From: QHXM01 sp032160165
Lineage (GTDB): Bacteria > Acidobacteriota > Blastocatellia > Pyrinomonadales > Pyrinomonadaceae
Length of the DNA stretch: 64,000 nt
Assembly (NCBI GenBank): GCA_032160165.1
Contig: JAVHWA010000031.1
Location: forward strand, 68,232-132,231
Reading direction: 5' to 3'
Shown here: piece by piece, positions 62,916 through 64,000 of the stretch
Layout: every line of letters begins with the position of its first letter
How positions within the stretch are numbered: position 1 is the stretch's first letter
Position numbers and translations under genes: made by a program
The notes under the pieces: model-generated
Told to the model about the DNA's origin: nothing
What the model saw: the letters and a program-made list of their open reading frames with translations, nothing else
The model's database searches: none

Positions 62916-62930
62916 TTCTGAGTCCTCCTC
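62866..62930. repeat. Heptad-repeat inverted arms, locus 15
   Basis: Left arm 62866-62884 (AGTCAGGACTCAGAAG) lies in the coding end of the HAD gene. Right arm 62896-62930 (complement: AGGACTC, AGAATC, AGGAGTC, CGAACTC, AGAA). The unit is close to that of loci 9 and 11. Confidence 0.78.
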
Positions 62931-62941
62931 AAGGAGCATCT

Positions 62942-63427
62942 ATGGCAAATCGCATTGCTGTTATTAAGACGAACATTGGCACCATCCGCGTCGAGCTTTT
63001 GGAAGACGAGGCACCTAAGACGACGGAAAACTTTCGCTTGCTGGCTGAACGCGGTTATTACGACGGCATTATCTTTCATCGCGTGATAAAGGGATTCATG
63101 ATTCAGGGGGGCGACCCGCAGGGCAGCGGCAGAGGCGGCGAATCAGCCTGGGGCGGAAAATTCGCGGACGAGATCAATCCGTCCTCGGCCCTATACCAGG
63201 GACCTTACGAAGCAGGAACGGTGGCTATGGCCAATGCCGGTCCTAACACGAACGGCTCTCAATTCTTCATCATGCACGTCGATTACCCGTTGCCTCCCAA
63301 CTACACCAAGTTCGGCAAGGTGATCGAAGGGCAGGACGTGGTGAACCAGATCGCTACAAGCCCGACCGACCGCAATGACAAGCCGACCTCGGCCGTCACG
63401 ATGGAGAAAGTTTCGATCGAAGAGTGA
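62942..63427 (+). CDS. Peptidyl-prolyl cis-trans isomerase (cyclophilin)
   Basis: A 161-residue cyclophilin A-like isomerase without signal peptide, so cytosolic. Active-site segments FHRVIKGFMIQGGDPQGSG, MANAGPNTNGSQFFI and the FGKVIEGQDVVNQIA loop are complete. AAGGAGCAT precedes the ATG. A terminator-like hairpin follows at 63456-63510. Confidence 0.95.
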   Translation: MANRIAVIKTNIGTIRVELLEDEAPKTTENFRLLAERGYYDGIIFHRVIKGFMIQGGDPQGSGRGGESAWGGKFADEINPSSALYQGPYEAGTVAMANAGPNTNGSQFFIMHVDYPLPPNYTKFGKVIEGQDVVNQIATSPTDRNDKPTSAVTMEKVSIEE

Positions 63428-63455
63428 TAAGTTGGGAATCGGGTCCATCTTAATC

Positions 63456-63510
63456 GGGCACCTGAAACGCTGATTGTCGCTCAGCAAAGGACGATCAGCG
63501 TTTCGTGCCC
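63456..63510. terminator. Long hairpin between cyclophilin and thiD
   Basis: GGGCACCTGAAACGCTGAT and ATCAGCGTTTCGTGCCC pair across a central loop (one bulge). It lies between convergent genes and overlaps the last codons of thiD on the minus strand. Confidence 0.6.
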
Positions 63511-64000
63511 AGCTGGGCGCGAATCTGACCCGCTACATAGCTCTTGGCGTTTCGTACTGATTCTTCCAGGCCCATAGCGTGCCCGAGACAGGCCGCGATC
63601 GCCGCAGAAAACATACAGCCGGTTCCGTGTGTGGTGGCATTTTCGATCCATTCTCCTCGAACCACGATCACTCTCCCATTGTCGTCCAGCAGGTCGATGG
63701 CCATGGGCCCGTCCTCTAAATCCGTCGCCGAATTCTGACTGTTCGTATTCAAATGCCCGCCCTTGATTACCACTGCACGCGCGCCCAGCTGCCGGATAGC
63801 TAGCGCAGCCTTACGCATTCCTTCTTCATCCTTAATCGTCAACCCTGTTATGCGCTCGGCTTCTGGAATATTGGGAGTAACGACCCGAGCGCGTGGAAGC
63901 AATTCAGCAACCAGTGCTGAGACTGCGTCATCGTCAATCAAATCGTAACCGGAGGTGGACCGCACGACAGGATCGACAACCGGCGAGACGAGCCCCTCCT
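63495..64000 (-). CDS. thiD: Hydroxymethylpyrimidine/phosphomethylpyrimidine kinase, 5' end missing
   Basis: C-terminal part of ThiD, which phosphorylates HMP and HMP-P for thiamine synthesis. The frame is open to the window edge, so the true N-terminus lies outside; 168 codons are seen. Signatures: VVDPVV then STSGYDLIDDDAV, TPNIPEAERITG, VVIKGGHLN and the ribokinase-type HGTGCMFSAAIAACLG with the catalytic Asp replaced by Cys in GTGC as usual for ThiD. Confidence 0.92.
   Translation of the reverse strand, partial: EGLVSPVVDPVVRSTSGYDLIDDDAVSALVAELLPRARVVTPNIPEAERITGLTIKDEEGMRKAALAIRQLGARAVVIKGGHLNTNSQNSATDLEDGPMAIDLLDDNGRVIVVRGEWIENATTHGTGCMFSAAIAACLGHAMGLEESVRNAKSYVAGQIRAQLGTKR

Noticed and set aside
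13900..62930. Heptad repeats as CRISPR arrays or as rho-independent terminators
   Set aside because: Units are 7 bp without spacers, so they are not CRISPR. They also lie between divergent genes and lack consistent T-tracts, so simple termination does not explain them all.
1..64000. tRNA, rRNA, transposase, phage or toxin-antitoxin genes
   Set aside because: None was recognised by reading both strands. Small RNAs cannot be excluded without a covariance search.

Overview
The window reads as a bacterial chromosome segment with moderately high GC, dense gene packing and no tRNA, rRNA, insertion-sequence transposase or CRISPR array that I could find. The mix suggests Acidobacteriota, perhaps the Blastocatellia. 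Supporting features are an acidobacterial-type VWFA protein, SBBP beta-propeller and WG-repeat proteins, many small secreted proteins and lipoproteins of unknown role, and a SpeA / deoxyhypusine-synthase-like / agmatinase cluster. The placement is inferred from gene families, not from a marker gene.

Layout. 1-2.3 kb: 5' part of a large SBBP-repeat surface protein (minus). 3.1-9.1 kb: a frameshifted nucleotidyltransferase-like gene, an NTF2-like protein, a divergent PRPP synthetase followed by a PilZ protein, a secreted protein, a seven-TPR protein and a B12-binding radical SAM protein of the HpnP/DUF4070 type. 9.1-14.7 kb: a palindromic repeat element, then small secreted proteins (lipoprotein, thioredoxin-like, LecA-like domain) and a VWFA protein. 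14.8-17.9 kb: an AlbA_2/ATPase regulator and an ABC-2-like membrane protein. 18.0-26.6 kb: folK, panB, panC, then a molybdenum hydroxylase of the 4-hydroxybenzoyl-CoA reductase subfamily (gamma, alpha, beta subunits) with a MocA-like cofactor nucleotidyltransferase. 26.8-31.1 kb: a cysteine-less TlpA-like protein, maf, a DUF721/DciA protein, gatC and gatA. 31.3-35.4 kb: an iron-type ABC importer. 35.4-43.2 kb: a lipoprotein, a PIG-L deacetylase, a WG-repeat protein, an SRPBCC protein and an M14 peptidase. 43.4-51.5 kb: glnE, a patatin/membrane-protein pair and glnA. 52.0-56.1 kb: speA, DHS-like gene, speB. 56.1-64 kb: an ABC ATPase, thrC-TPR-phosphatase operon, HAD phosphatase, cyclophilin and the 3' part of thiD.

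The genes are mostly housekeeping and core metabolism. PRPP, folate, pantothenate, threonine, polyamine and nitrogen-assimilation functions sit beside envelope proteins. GlnE and GlnA are close together and the GlnA adenylylation tyrosine is present, so both halves of that control are here. SpeA, the DHS-like enzyme and SpeB are co-directional and make a complete Arg to agmatine to putrescine to longer-polyamine route plausible.

The most unusual signal is between the genes. About fifteen intergenic sites carry short tandem repeats with a constant period of 7 bp (9 bp at one site). Most are arranged as two inverted arms that could form a hairpin. The unit sequence differs from site to site, but the two arms of one site share it. 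Several arms run into genes and encode the extreme N- or C-terminus of the protein, and several genes start directly after an arm with no Shine-Dalgarno sequence. Two palindromic CCTGGG-type elements, a three-copy ~53-bp element and a 36-bp perfect inverted repeat add to this intergenic repertoire.
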